Source: Neorhizobium galegae (GTDB taxonomy: Bacteria; Pseudomonadota; Alphaproteobacteria; Rhizobiales; Rhizobiaceae). From it: a DNA stretch of 64,000 nucleotides. The stretch lies in NCBI RefSeq assembly GCF_021391675.1, contig NZ_CP090096.1, positions 186,001 through 250,000 of the forward strand, read 5' to 3'. The notes beneath the pieces are model-generated. The model was given only the letters and a program-made list of their open reading frames with translations, ran no database searches and had not been told where the DNA came from. The position numbers were made by a program, and so were the translations under genes. Positions 9,550-18,246 of the stretch are shown piece after piece (the stretch's first letter is position 1; each line of letters begins with the position of its first letter).

Positions 9550-10338
9550 CTACCTGCGAAGGGTAAACGCAGCGCGAAATGCCTCGAGGGCGCTCTCAGG
9601 ATCGCCCTTTGCGAAAGCCTCCATGCCGACGGGCCCACAATAACCCATCTCGTGGAGCGCGCGCGCTATCATCGGGTAATTGACCTCGCCGGTACCTGGC
9701 TCGCACCGACCGGGCACATCGGCCACCTGCACCTCGCCGATCCATGGGAGGCAGGCACGGCAGGTTTCGATCAGGTTCCCCTCGCCGATCTGCACGTGAT
9801 AGAGGTCGAGGTTGAGGCGTAAACGCGGATGGTTGACCGACGCGACCAGAGCCAAGGTATCCTCGGCACGTCCGAACGGCGTGCCGGGATGGTCAACCGG
9901 CAGATTGAGGTTTTCCAGTGTGAAGACAACATTTTCCTCCTCCGCCATGTCTGCGATGCGGCAAAGCGTGTCCCTTGCCTTCAGCCACATCCGTCCTGTC
10001 ACCACATCGCTGGGTCGGGCCGGGAGCCCGCCTTCGCCAAGCCCGGTCCCATGCAGGTTAAGGCGCGCGACGCCGAGCCGCTTGCCGACCATGGCCGTTT
10101 CGCGCGCGGAACGCAGCAGTTCGTCGGCGCCCTCGTCGTCTGCAAGCCGGCCGGTAAGATAACCGTTCATGATCGAGAACGTGGCCCCCGATCTCTCCAA
10201 CCCGGCGAGATCGTGGTCCGGCCAGTTCCATAGGCCGACTTGAAAGCCCAGGTCGGCCAGCCGCGCGCAGCGCCACTCGATCGGCTTGTCGCGCCAGAGC
10301 ATTTCCGCACAGGCGGCGAGCGTGAAAGGTTGATCCAT
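9550..10338 (-). CDS. Hydroxypyruvate isomerase-like TIM-barrel enzyme
   Basis: 262-aa protein of the xylose isomerase-like TIM-barrel fold. Family tracts are NLHGTG, TLENLN (catalytic Glu), LNLDLYHVQIGEG (Asp/His metal ligands), EVQVADVPGRCEPG and GMEAFAKGD, which match hydroxypyruvate isomerase (Hyi) and OtnI-type 2-oxo-tetronate isomerases. It is the last gene of the leftward operon that starts with iolG. The exact substrate is inferred from the family only. Confidence 0.8.
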   Translation of the reverse strand: MDQPFTLAACAEMLWRDKPIEWRCARLADLGFQVGLWNWPDHDLAGLERSGATFSIMNGYLTGRLADDEGADELLRSARETAMVGKRLGVARLNLHGTGLGEGGLPARPSDVVTGRMWLKARDTLCRIADMAEEENVVFTLENLNLPVDHPGTPFGRAEDTLALVASVNHPRLRLNLDLYHVQIGEGNLIETCRACLPWIGEVQVADVPGRCEPGTGEVNYPMIARALHEMGYCGPVGMEAFAKGDPESALEAFRAAFTLRR

Positions 10339-10427
10339 GTTTACTCTCTCGATTGTTCCGGGGCGAAGGAAGGTTCGTCTTCAATCAGGCTTGGCGCTGC
10401 AGCAGGCGATGACATCACGCTCTCCCC

Positions 10428-11560
10428 TCACGTTCTCTGCCTTTCGATGCGGATGATGGCGCCATTCGAGGCAGCCATAGCGTGAATGACCTTCTCGATG
10501 TCGAGCCCTTGGGCAAAGTCGGGGCCTGAGTTCGGACCGCCGGCGATCGCCACCAGCAGGTCGCGCGCCTCGACCACCTTCTGCTCGTTGAAGCCGAAAT
10601 TGTGTCCCGGCGCCGGACAGAAGGCGGCAAAGTCCGGTTGCCCGGGTCCGGTCAGATGACGCACGAAGCCGGCCTCGCCGGCGCGATGCACCCACAATTC
10701 GTTCATGTTCTCCTGATCGAACACGATCGTGCCGTCGCTGCCGTGCACCTCCCATTGCAGCCGGCACTTGCGGCCCCGTGCCACGCGGGAGGTGGCGAAC
10801 GAACCTTGGGCGCCCGAGGCGAAGCGCAGGAGCGCCAGCGCACTGTCCTCGTTCTCGACCGGTTTCTGCCCATCCGGAGATGGGCGCGTGGGGATGGTGA
10901 CCTGGGTCTGGGCGACCACATCGGTGACCGGCCCCATCAACGCCAGCATATGGCTCACGAGGTGGCAGCCAAGGTCGCCGAGTGCGCCCAGTCCGCCCCC
11001 TCGTGAGTCATTCGCCACGACCACGGGAGGAGCGGGTCGGCCGAATAGTCTTCGTCATAGACGCCGCGGAAGGCGACCGTCCGCCCGATCGCGCCGTCGC
11101 GGATCAGGCCACGCGCCGCCTGGAAGGCCGGGCTCCTGAGATAGTTGTAGCCGAGGATGGTCACCTGGCCCGGATGTGCGGCCGCCGTCGCCGCCATGGC
11201 CTCGGCGTCCGCGAGCGTTAGCGCCATCGGCTTTTCCAGCCACACATGCTTGCCGGCCTTGAGCGCCGCCTCGGCCATCGGCCGGTGCATGCCGTTCGGG
11301 GCAGTGATCGAGACGATGTCAACCTTCGGATCGGCCACCGCTTCCTCCCAGCGCGCGGTGGCGCGGGCAAAGCCGAACTGGCGGGCGAAGGCCTCGGCAC
11401 TCTCCGGCGTGGCATCCGACAGGATCTCGAGCCGGTGATGCGCGCCGCCGAATACCGCGGCGACGTTGCGCCAGGCCATGGCGTGGCACTTGCCCATGAA
11501 GCCCGTGCCGATGAGGGCGACCCCGAGCGGACGCTGAGGCAGTAAAGACGATTTATCCAT
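10428..11560 (-). pseudogene. Gfo/Idh/MocA-family oxidoreductase, split by a one-base frameshift
   Basis: NAD(P)-dependent sugar dehydrogenase family. The first frame (11560 to about 11000) holds the Rossmann fold ([14 protein letters not shown]) and the EKP motif (WLEKPMAL). The second frame (to 10428) continues with [13 protein letters not shown] and the C-terminal substrate domain. The join falls in a run of five C on the + strand (10996-11000). One extra base there restores a single 377-aa protein of normal length (…[13 protein letters not shown]…). This is either a real inactivating deletion or a homopolymer sequence error. It is in operon with the sugar ABC genes. Confidence 0.8.
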
Positions 11561-11570
11561 TCGGGCTACC

Positions 11571-12350
11571 TCAGATCGTTCCGCCGAGCGAGCCTTCGAG
11601 CTCGGCCATTTCCTGGCCGCCGGCCATCAGGTCCTGTAGCTGGGCGGCCGTGATTTCGCCGCGCGTAGCGGTGCCGAGCGTCTGCCCGCGGTTGAGCACG
11701 GTGAAACGGTCGCCCACGGCAAGCGCATGGCGGACGTTGTGGGAGATGAACACGACGCCTATTCCCTGAGCGCGCACGCGCTTGATGGTAGCAAGCACAT
11801 TGGCGGTCTGCCGCACCCCAAGCGCCGAGGTCGGCTCGTCGAGGATCAGCACCTTGGCTCCGAAATAGACGGCGCGAGCAATCGCCACCGTCTGCCGCTC
11901 GCCACCCGAAAGCGTGCCGACCGCCTGGTCGGGGCCGCGCAGGTTGATGCCCATCTTGCGCATTTCTGCCATGGTAATCTCGTTGGCGGTGTCGATATCG
12001 AAGCGCTTGAACAGCCCTCGCCCCTTGGTCGGCTCGCGTCCCATGAAGAAGTTGCGGGTGACGGACATCAGCGGGATCATTGCCAGATCCTGGAACACCG
12101 TGGCGATGCCGGCCTCCATGGCGTCGCGCGGGCTGCCGAAGGAAAGCGGCCTTCCCTCGAACGTGATGGAGCCCTCGGTCGGCTTGTGCACGCCCGACAT
12201 GGTCTTGATGAAGGTCGACTTGCCGGCACCGTTGTCGCCGAGCAGGCAATGGCATTCCCCGGCGCGCAGGTCGAAGGTCACGCCATTGAGCGCGATGACG
12301 TTGCCATAGTGCTTTTTGATGTTTTCCATATGGATGATAGGGTCGGACAT
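11571..12350 (-). CDS. Sugar ABC transporter ATP-binding protein (FrcA-like, single domain)
   Basis: 259-aa ATPase of the CUT2 class. Walker A is GDNGAGKST, signature [15 protein letters not shown], Walker [13 protein letters not shown], with the SALGVRQ D-loop variant seen in FrcA-like single-domain ATPases. RbsA/MglA proteins are about 500 aa with two domains; this one has only one domain, as in fructose-type FrcA. It starts one base after the permease stop. Confidence 0.9.
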   Translation of the reverse strand: MSDPIIHMENIKKHYGNVIALNGVTFDLRAGECHCLLGDNGAGKSTFIKTMSGVHKPTEGSITFEGRPLSFGSPRDAMEAGIATVFQDLAMIPLMSVTRNFFMGREPTKGRGLFKRFDIDTANEITMAEMRKMGINLRGPDQAVGTLSGGERQTVAIARAVYFGAKVLILDEPTSALGVRQTANVLATIKRVRAQGIGVVFISHNVRHALAVGDRFTVLNRGQTLGTATRGEITAAQLQDLMAGGQEMAELEGSLGGTI

Positions 12351-12351
12351 C

Positions 12352-13458
12352 TCAGCGCTCTCCGGTCACACGTCGGCGTATGACGTTGTTGAAGATCACG
12401 GCGAGCAGCAGCATCGAGCCGAGGAACACCTGGAACCAGTCCTGATCGAAGCGGGTATAGGTCAGCCCGATGGTAACCATGCCGAAGATGATCGCACCGA
12501 AGAAGGCGCCGATCGCGGAACCGTAGCCGCCGGTCAGGAGGCAGCCGCCGATGACCGCGGCGATGATCGCCTCGAACTCCTTCATGAAGCCGCGGCGGGC
12601 GTCCGTGGAACCGGCATCGATCACGGTGATGATGGCAACAAGCGCGGCGGCCATGGCCGTCAGCATGAACAGCGAGATCTTGACCCGACGCACGGGCACA
12701 CCGGAATTCTGCGCCGCCAAGGCGTCACCGCCAGTGGCGAAGATCCAGTTGCCGGCCGGCGTGCGCAGCAGAACATAGGTTGCGACCAGCGCGAAGACGA
12801 TAAACCAGATAATCTCGACCGGGATGCCCGGCACCTTTGGCACGCCGGATTTGAAGCTGTCGACAAGACCCGCCTTTGCCATCCATGTCAGAATAAATCC
12901 GAAGGCATCGCCTGAAAAGATCGGCGCCAGGAAATCTCCCTCGACTGCTTCGCGGATACCGCGCAGCTGGGTCGAACCGCCGGTGAAGAGTTTCAGGCCG
13001 ACCAGTGATGCGCCCCGCAGCACGAAAAGACCGGCGAGCGTGACGATGAACGAAGGTAGTCCGGTGCGCAGCACGATCAGCCCGTTGGTCACGCCAAGTG
13101 CCGCAGCGAGCCCCATTGTCAATGGTATTGCGATGATGAGCGGCATGCCGACATTGACGACGAAGACGCCAAAGACCATGCCCGCAAAGGCCACCATCGA
13201 GCCGATCGACAAATCGAATTCGCCGCCGATCATCAGCATGGCCGCAGCGATGCCGAGAATGCCAAGCTGTGCGGCCGGCGTCATGAAGTTCATGATCCCG
13301 GATAGCGTGAACATGGTGCGGTCTGCGGTCAGGAAAAAGAACACGGTGACGAGAACGACCCCTCCGATCGCCCCCAGTTCCGGCCGCTTCATGAGTTTCG
13401 TTGCGAAGGACTCGGTTTTGACCCGTTCGTCCGCTCGCGCCAGCGTTTCTGTCGACAT
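12352..13458 (-). CDS. Sugar ABC transporter permease (FrcC/RbsC-like)
   Basis: 368-aa BPD_transp_2 permease with about ten hydrophobic helices. The family motifs [14 protein letters not shown] and [15 protein letters not shown] are clear. The frame extends to 13518, but ATG 13458 has AGGAG at a proper distance and is the better start. Directly upstream is the binding-protein gene; downstream is the ATPase. Confidence 0.9.
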   Translation of the reverse strand: MSTETLARADERVKTESFATKLMKRPELGAIGGVVLVTVFFFLTADRTMFTLSGIMNFMTPAAQLGILGIAAAMLMIGGEFDLSIGSMVAFAGMVFGVFVVNVGMPLIIAIPLTMGLAAALGVTNGLIVLRTGLPSFIVTLAGLFVLRGASLVGLKLFTGGSTQLRGIREAVEGDFLAPIFSGDAFGFILTWMAKAGLVDSFKSGVPKVPGIPVEIIWFIVFALVATYVLLRTPAGNWIFATGGDALAAQNSGVPVRRVKISLFMLTAMAAALVAIITVIDAGSTDARRGFMKEFEAIIAAVIGGCLLTGGYGSAIGAFFGAIIFGMVTIGLTYTRFDQDWFQVFLGSMLLLAVIFNNVIRRRVTGER

Positions 13459-13524
13459 TGACCTGTCTCCTGATCGGTGGCCGAGCCGCGACGTGGAACG
13501 CTGCGGCCCGGCAATCAACTGCGG

Positions 13525-14448
13525 TTAACGGATGCCCTTGGCCGAAAGATCGATGACCTTGGCGGCAGCCTCCTTGGTCACGAGGTTCGGCCCAGACGGA
13601 ACGTCACCACCTGGAACAAGGCCATATTGCGCATTGAGCGCGAGGAAGGCGACTGGCAGATAGCCCTGCAGGAACTGCTGCTGGTCGATCGCGAATGCCG
13701 CCTTGCCGTCCGCGATGAACTTGAGAAAACCGGCTGACAGGTCGAAGGTGGAGATCAACACGCTGTTGCGTCCGACCGCCTGCGCCGCCTTGACGCTGGG
13801 CTCGCCAACGAGTGAGGCGTTGAGTGCCAGGATTACATTCAAGTCAGGATCGGATTCCAGCGCTGCGCGCACCTTGGCTTCGACCTCCGCCGGATCGTTG
13901 GTGGTCGGGAGCACCTTGACTGCCTTGCCAAAGCCTTCCTTGAAGCCGGCGCAACGCAGGTCGAGCGAAACGTTGCCGACTTCCTGATTTACGCAAATGG
14001 CCTTTTTGCCGCCCAGCTCGGCAAGCTTCTGGCCGGCGATCTTTCCGGCGTCGAATTCCGATTGACCGACATGCAGCAACGCACCGAGCTTATGCGCGAC
14101 GTCCGAACCGGAATTCATGGAAATGACCGGAATGCCGGCAGCAACTGCGCGCTTGATCGCCGGACCCAGCGCGTCGCCGTCAGGAATCGAGACGACGAGG
14201 CCGTCGGGGTCCTGGTTGACGGCGGCGTCGATCATCTGGCCCATCTGGACCATGTCGAAGGTTTCCGGCGAGCGGAACTGGACTTTAACGCCTGTGTCCT
14301 TAGCCGCCTTTTCGACGCCGTTTTTCACCACCGACCAGAACGGATCGTTCGCCTGGCCGTGAGCCACGACGATGATGTCGGTCGCAAGGGCAGGACCGGC
14401 CATGGCGACGACCGCGGCGATGGCGACGGATGCTAATAATTTCTTCAT
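13525..14448 (-). CDS. Periplasmic sugar-binding protein (CUT2/RbsB-FrcB class)
   Basis: 307-aa periplasmic binding protein, type I fold. The signal peptide is MKKLLASVAIAAVVAMAGPALA. Conserved tracts are NDPFWSVVKNG, GLVVSIPDGDALGPAIKRA and GIPVISMNSGSD. ATG 14448 has GGGAGG about 6 bases upstream; the open frame further right is not signal-peptide-like. The linked iolG gene suggests inositol or a related cyclitol or sugar as ligand. This is inferred from context. Confidence 0.9.
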   Translation of the reverse strand: MKKLLASVAIAAVVAMAGPALATDIIVVAHGQANDPFWSVVKNGVEKAAKDTGVKVQFRSPETFDMVQMGQMIDAAVNQDPDGLVVSIPDGDALGPAIKRAVAAGIPVISMNSGSDVAHKLGALLHVGQSEFDAGKIAGQKLAELGGKKAICVNQEVGNVSLDLRCAGFKEGFGKAVKVLPTTNDPAEVEAKVRAALESDPDLNVILALNASLVGEPSVKAAQAVGRNSVLISTFDLSAGFLKFIADGKAAFAIDQQQFLQGYLPVAFLALNAQYGLVPGGDVPSGPNLVTKEAAAKVIDLSAKGIR

Positions 14449-14474
14449 GCTAACCTCCCGATTGAGTTCCCCTT

Positions 14475-14518
14475 GGACGTCACTCCCGTACGTCCATTCC
14501 TCCGGCCAAGCAGGCCGG
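14475..14518 (-). other. Two hairpins in the iolG - binding-protein gap
   Basis: On the transcribed strand, CCGGCC/GGCCGG (14502-14518, 5-base loop) is followed by GGACGT/ACGTCC (14475-14495, 9-base loop). No U-tract follows either, so processing or mRNA stabilisation within the operon is likelier than termination. Confidence 0.4.
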
Positions 14519-14595
14519 AACCGAAAGCCGGCGGCGACACCTCCCGTGTGCCGCGGCAATGCGTGCGCGATGGCCCCGGCCACCGCCCTAAATGC

Positions 14596-15588
14596 TTAAG
14601 GCGCCAGATCGACCGATTGGCCCGACCGTGCCGACTGGGTCGCAGCCTCGGCCATCGCCAGCGCCGCAACGCCGTCCGCCAGCGTGACCGGGATGGGGGC
14701 ACCGTCGAGAATGGCGCGCAGGAAGGCATCCCATTCCGCCGCATAGGCGCGCATGTAGCGCTCTAGGAAAAAGAACTCTGGCTTGGCGCTCGTCACGCCG
14801 GCTTTCGTCGCTTTGGACACCGTGTTTTCGAGTACGTTTGCCGCCGACAGCAGTCCCTCAGCGCCCAGCAACTCGACACGCTGGTCATAACCGTAGACGG
14901 CGCGGCGGCTGTTCTTGATGACCGCGATACGCCCGTCGGCATAGGTCAGCGTGACAACGGCGGTATCGACGTCGCCTGCCGCGCCGATTTCGGCATCGAC
15001 GATCGACGTGCCAGTCGCGTGAAGGGTCTTCGGCGCATCTCCCATCAGGAAATTCGCCATGTCGAAGTCGTGGATCATCATGTCGCGAAACAGCCCGCCC
15101 GAAACCTTAATATAGCTGACCGGCGGCGGAGCCGGGTCGAACGAGGTAATCGAAAGCAATTCCGGCTTGCCGATCTCGCCGGCGTCCAATGCCGCCTTGA
15201 CCCTTGCGAAATTCGGATCGAAGCGACGATTAAAACCGATCATGATCGGAACACCGGTGGCCGAAGCCACCGCCAAGCATGCTTTGGCTCGCTGCAGCGA
15301 GAGATCCACCGGCTTTTCGCAGAGCACGGCTTTGCCGGCCTTCGCGGCCTCCTCGATCAAGTCGGAATGGGTATCAGTAGAGGTCGCGATCAGCACGGCA
15401 TCGATCGAGGTGTCCTTGAGGATCGCCTCGGAACTTAGTGCTTTCGCACCGTAGGAGCTGGCCAGGGATTGCGCAGCCTCTTCGTTGACGTCCGACACCG
15501 CGACCAGTTCGCTCCTGGCATGACCCGCAATATTAATGGCGTGCACGCGGCCAATGCGGCCGGCACCCAGCAATCCAATTCTCAGCAC
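14596..15588 (-). CDS. iolG: Inositol 2-dehydrogenase-like oxidoreductase
   Basis: 330-aa Gfo/Idh/MocA enzyme of the same length as rhizobial IdhA/IolG. The Rossmann motif is IGLLGAGRIGRVHA, the Lys-containing dinucleotide motif LCEKPVDL, and the catalytic region GGLFRDMMIHDFDMA contains the expected Asp/His pair. The start is a GTG at 15588 with AGGAGGAT just upstream. First gene of the leftward operon, directly behind the two LacI-type palindromes. Family members oxidise myo-inositol to 2-keto-inositol; related sugars or other inositol isomers cannot be excluded. Confidence 0.82.
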   Translation of the reverse strand: MLRIGLLGAGRIGRVHAINIAGHARSELVAVSDVNEEAAQSLASSYGAKALSSEAILKDTSIDAVLIATSTDTHSDLIEEAAKAGKAVLCEKPVDLSLQRAKACLAVASATGVPIMIGFNRRFDPNFARVKAALDAGEIGKPELLSITSFDPAPPPVSYIKVSGGLFRDMMIHDFDMANFLMGDAPKTLHATGTSIVDAEIGAAGDVDTAVVTLTYADGRIAVIKNSRRAVYGYDQRVELLGAEGLLSAANVLENTVSKATKAGVTSAKPEFFFLERYMRAYAAEWDAFLRAILDGAPIPVTLADGVAALAMAEAATQSARSGQSVDLAP

Positions 15589-15642
15589 TGATATCCTCCT
15601 GAAAGCGGCCTCCCGCCGCCTTGAAACGGACTATCTCTACAT

Positions 15643-15680
15643 TTGCTCGCGCGAGCAAGAAAAATCTGCTCCCGCGAGCA
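15643..15680. promoter_or_regulatory. Paired LacI-type operators
   Basis: Site 1 (15643-15658) is a perfect 16-bp palindrome, TTGCTCGC/GCGAGCAA. Site 2 (15667-15680) is TGCTCCC/GCGAGCA with one mismatched pair. The centres are 23 bp apart, about two helical turns, and lie between divergent iolG and lacI-family genes. The central CG and CTCG/CGAG arms fit LacI-family operators. Binding by the adjacent regulator is inference. Confidence 0.75.
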
Positions 15681-15754
15681 AAAAAGATAGGATAGATGAA
15701 AAAGGCGCTATCAATGGAGGCTAAACCAATACAAAACAGAAGCGGGAGATCGGA

Positions 15755-16777
15755 ATGCCAAACCAAAAGAGACCCCCTTTTGCCGAAAACGTCACGGCGG
15801 ACGATGTCGCAATCGCCGCAGGCGTGTCGCGCTGGACGGTCAATCGCGCCTTCCGCAAAGATGCATCCATCTCGCCGAAAAGCCTCCAGAAGGTGATGGT
15901 TGCGGCAGAGCGTCTCGGCTATCTGCCTGATCTGCGTGCCGCAAGCCTCGCCTCGGACAGATCCAACCTGGTAGCGCTGCTGATCGACGACTTCGCCAAT
16001 CCGCACAAGCTGGTCATGATGGAGCGCCTCACCCGTATCCTGCGGCGCGAGGGCTGGGACATCCTGCTGGTAAACACGCTGAACAGAGACGATGCTGGCC
16101 ATGCGCTGCTGAACGCAAGCCAGCGGCGCGTCGACGCGGTAATCCTGATCGGCGTCCAATTTGACGACGACGTACTGGAAACCGCGCTCCAGGCTCGCCG
16201 ATTCCGCAAGCTGATCGTCTTCGCCCGTAGTTCGGAGAATCCGAACACCATCTCGATCGCAGTCGATGATGTCGGAGCAATGACAGAACTGGCGCGTTAC
16301 GTGCATCAACGCGGATACCGACGCCCTCTATTCCTTGCAGGGCCGCAAAGCCATTCGGCACATCTGCTCCGGAAAGAAACATTTCTCGAATACTGGGGGA
16401 AACATTTCTCGTTCCAGCCCGAGTCGGTGACGGTTCCTGCCTATGATCCCGCGCTGGCCGGAACTATCGTGATGGAAACGTTAAGCCGTCGAGGGCCATC
16501 AGACTTGCCGGATGTTATCGTTTGCGAGAATGACGCACTCGCAATGGGGGCAAGTGACGTTATTCGGCACAAGCTGGGACTGGAAATTCCCAAGGATATC
16601 GCCATTACAGGCTTTGACGACGTGCCCCAGGCGGACAATCCAAACTACCGCCTCACCACCTATAGGCAGCCCCTTACGGAAATGGTTGAATATCTCGTCA
16701 AGGTTTTGGCGGATCCGGAAGAGCGGGATCTCAATCGTCTGTTCACGGGAAGATTGATACCACGACACAGCGCTTAG
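15755..16777 (+). CDS. LacI-family transcriptional regulator
   Basis: 340-aa repressor. The N-terminal helix-turn-helix is TADDVAIAAGVSRWTVNRAF, the hinge segment about LGYLPDLRAASLAS, then a periplasmic-binding-like ligand domain ending ITGFDDVPQADNPNYRLTT, split here for length. It is transcribed away from iolG. The two palindromes in between point to autoregulation and control of the inositol/sugar operon. Confidence 0.93.
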   Translation: MPNQKRPPFAENVTADDVAIAAGVSRWTVNRAFRKDASISPKSLQKVMVAAERLGYLPDLRAASLASDRSNLVALLIDDFANPHKLVMMERLTRILRREGWDILLVNTLNRDDAGHALLNASQRRVDAVILIGVQFDDDVLETALQARRFRKLIVFARSSENPNTISIAVDDVGAMTELARYVHQRGYRRPLFLAGPQSHSAHLLRKETFLEYWGKHFSFQPESVTVPAYDPALAGTIVMETLSRRGPSDLPDVIVCENDALAMGASDVIRHKLGLEIPKDIAITGFDDVPQADNPNYRLTTYRQPLTEMVEYLVKVLADPEERDLNRLFTGRLIPRHSA

Positions 16778-17110
16778 GGACCAGCTTGAGAGTAAGAGGC
16801 CGCGAAGGTGTCTCTTCGATGAAATTTACCGGTTCTGCATGGGTATCTTTTCACGGTCCCATACATCATCCTGACAGACGCTTCGCGGTGAGCCCATGAG
16901 GTCATCGCCTCCGCACCATCGAAGTCAACAATCCGCGGACGCCCACCTGCGGCATGATCTCAAATCGCTTCGACCAGCACATGCCTGACAACAACATCCC
17001 GCCGTTGCATAGGCTGAGGCGATAGGTCTTTAAAAAACGCTGAGAAACTGGCGGCTCAAATGCGGCTTTTCCTGGAGCAGACGCACAGCCCGTCATCGAT
17101 CCACCTCTAA
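16778..17110. other. 333 bp without a recognised gene
   Basis: The segment lies between convergent genes. A 64-codon leftward open frame (16902-17096) has no upstream ribosome-binding site and no family I recognise. I see no terminator with a U-tract. It could be a gene remnant, but no parent gene is identifiable by eye. Confidence 0.4.
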
Positions 17111-18244
17111 CTAACGACCAGCTGGGTTGGGCGCCAAAACCAGTCTTGGCGTTTTCGTGAGCCGAGCGCCTCCCTCTTTATCGACGACCACCGTTTCGCT
17201 GAAGCCCAGGCCTTGAGCCGTAGCATAAAGGTGAAACACCATCCCCTCCTCCAGCGCCCAGTTGGATGTGGGCAGTAGAACCCGCGAAAAGTCGCTAGTG
17301 CGGGGCGTGCGGGTATAGAGGCCGAGCGTGTAGGCGGTGACGTTTTCGTAGGTCGGTCGGAGGCCCGCGTCGACGGCACCTCGGCGCATAATCGCGTCAA
17401 CGTCTCGCGCTATGGCGCCCGGCTTCATCGCCATGATCTGCCGATCCTGCAGCTCAATCAGCTTTCCCGCCGTAGCGGCAAGTTCCGCGGAGGGAGCACC
17501 CACGACGACCGGCCGCATCATCCGCGCCCCATAGTTTCCGACGCGCGGAATGAGTTCGACATGCAGGACGTCGCCCTCCGTGATCGTTTCGGTCTTGAAC
17601 GCGCCGTGCAGAAACTCGTGGCTGCCGGCGGCCTTGACGACCGGGCCCACTTCCCCGGTATCGGCACCTTCACGAAGGAAGACCTGCGAGGCGATTGCCG
17701 CCGCATCGCGGGTGGTCATTCCCGGACGAGCCTGTCTTGCGATCTCCAGCATCGCCTTGTCGGCGATTCCAGATGCCTGGCGGAGGATGGCAATCTCCTC
17801 CTCCGACTTGACCCAGCGCAGGCTGTCGCTGAGCCCCGGCATGGGAATGAAGCTCGCATCCGGCAGCAGCGCCGAAAGCCGCATGAACGTCGCAGCGCTC
17901 ATGCTGTAGGAATTGGTATCGAGGCCGATGCGCGCACCGGCAAATCGGCGCTCGCGGATGCTTGCCGCCACGGCCGCTTGCGCTTCGTCGGTATCGGCGA
18001 AACCGACCACGTCGGAAATCCAGCTCTTTTCCCGGCACGGCGCCTCGTCCAGCGCCCGCAGCGTGAACCAGGCATCGCCCTCGCGCGGTAAAAAGGCGGC
18101 GCGGTACATGGTTTCGGAGACGGTGTAGCCGGTCAGCCAAGCCAGCAGTTCACCGCTATCGACGAGCAGCAGATCGACCCCGGCGGATGCCATGGCGTCC
18201 CGGGCACGTGCGATACGGCGATCGAACTCCGCCCGGGAGAACAT
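17111..18244 (-). CDS. M24-family metallopeptidase (Xaa-Pro aminopeptidase/creatinase-like)
   Basis: 377-aa 'pita-bread' enzyme with a creatinase N-terminal domain (about 1-125) and an M24 catalytic domain (about 135-370). The usual second Asp of the M24 motif is not obvious: GEVGPVVKAAGSHEFLHGAF and GDVLHVELIPRVGNYGARM occupy the metal-site strands. Later EEGMVFHLYATAQGLGFSET carries the Glu/His region. The frame runs to 18364, but ATG 18244 starts 2 bases after the previous stop. It belongs with two M20 hydrolases and a peptide-type importer. Substrate unknown; activity should not be assumed. Confidence 0.75.
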   Translation of the reverse strand: MFSRAEFDRRIARARDAMASAGVDLLLVDSGELLAWLTGYTVSETMYRAAFLPREGDAWFTLRALDEAPCREKSWISDVVGFADTDEAQAAVAASIRERRFAGARIGLDTNSYSMSAATFMRLSALLPDASFIPMPGLSDSLRWVKSEEEIAILRQASGIADKAMLEIARQARPGMTTRDAAAIASQVFLREGADTGEVGPVVKAAGSHEFLHGAFKTETITEGDVLHVELIPRVGNYGARMMRPVVVGAPSAELAATAGKLIELQDRQIMAMKPGAIARDVDAIMRRGAVDAGLRPTYENVTAYTLGLYTRTPRTSDFSRVLLPTSNWALEEGMVFHLYATAQGLGFSETVVVDKEGGARLTKTPRLVLAPNPAGR

Positions 18245-18246
18245 GA

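Noticed and set aside
12352-14583. Longer N-terminal extensions of the FrcC-like and FrcB-like genes
   Set aside because: The shorter starts have good ribosome-binding sites and begin at the expected membrane or signal sequence; the extensions are translated gap sequence.
16902-17096. A 64-codon leftward frame in the 16.8-17.1 kb gap, considered as a transposase remnant
   Set aside because: No DDE motif, inverted repeats or ribosome-binding site; the resemblance was too weak to name.
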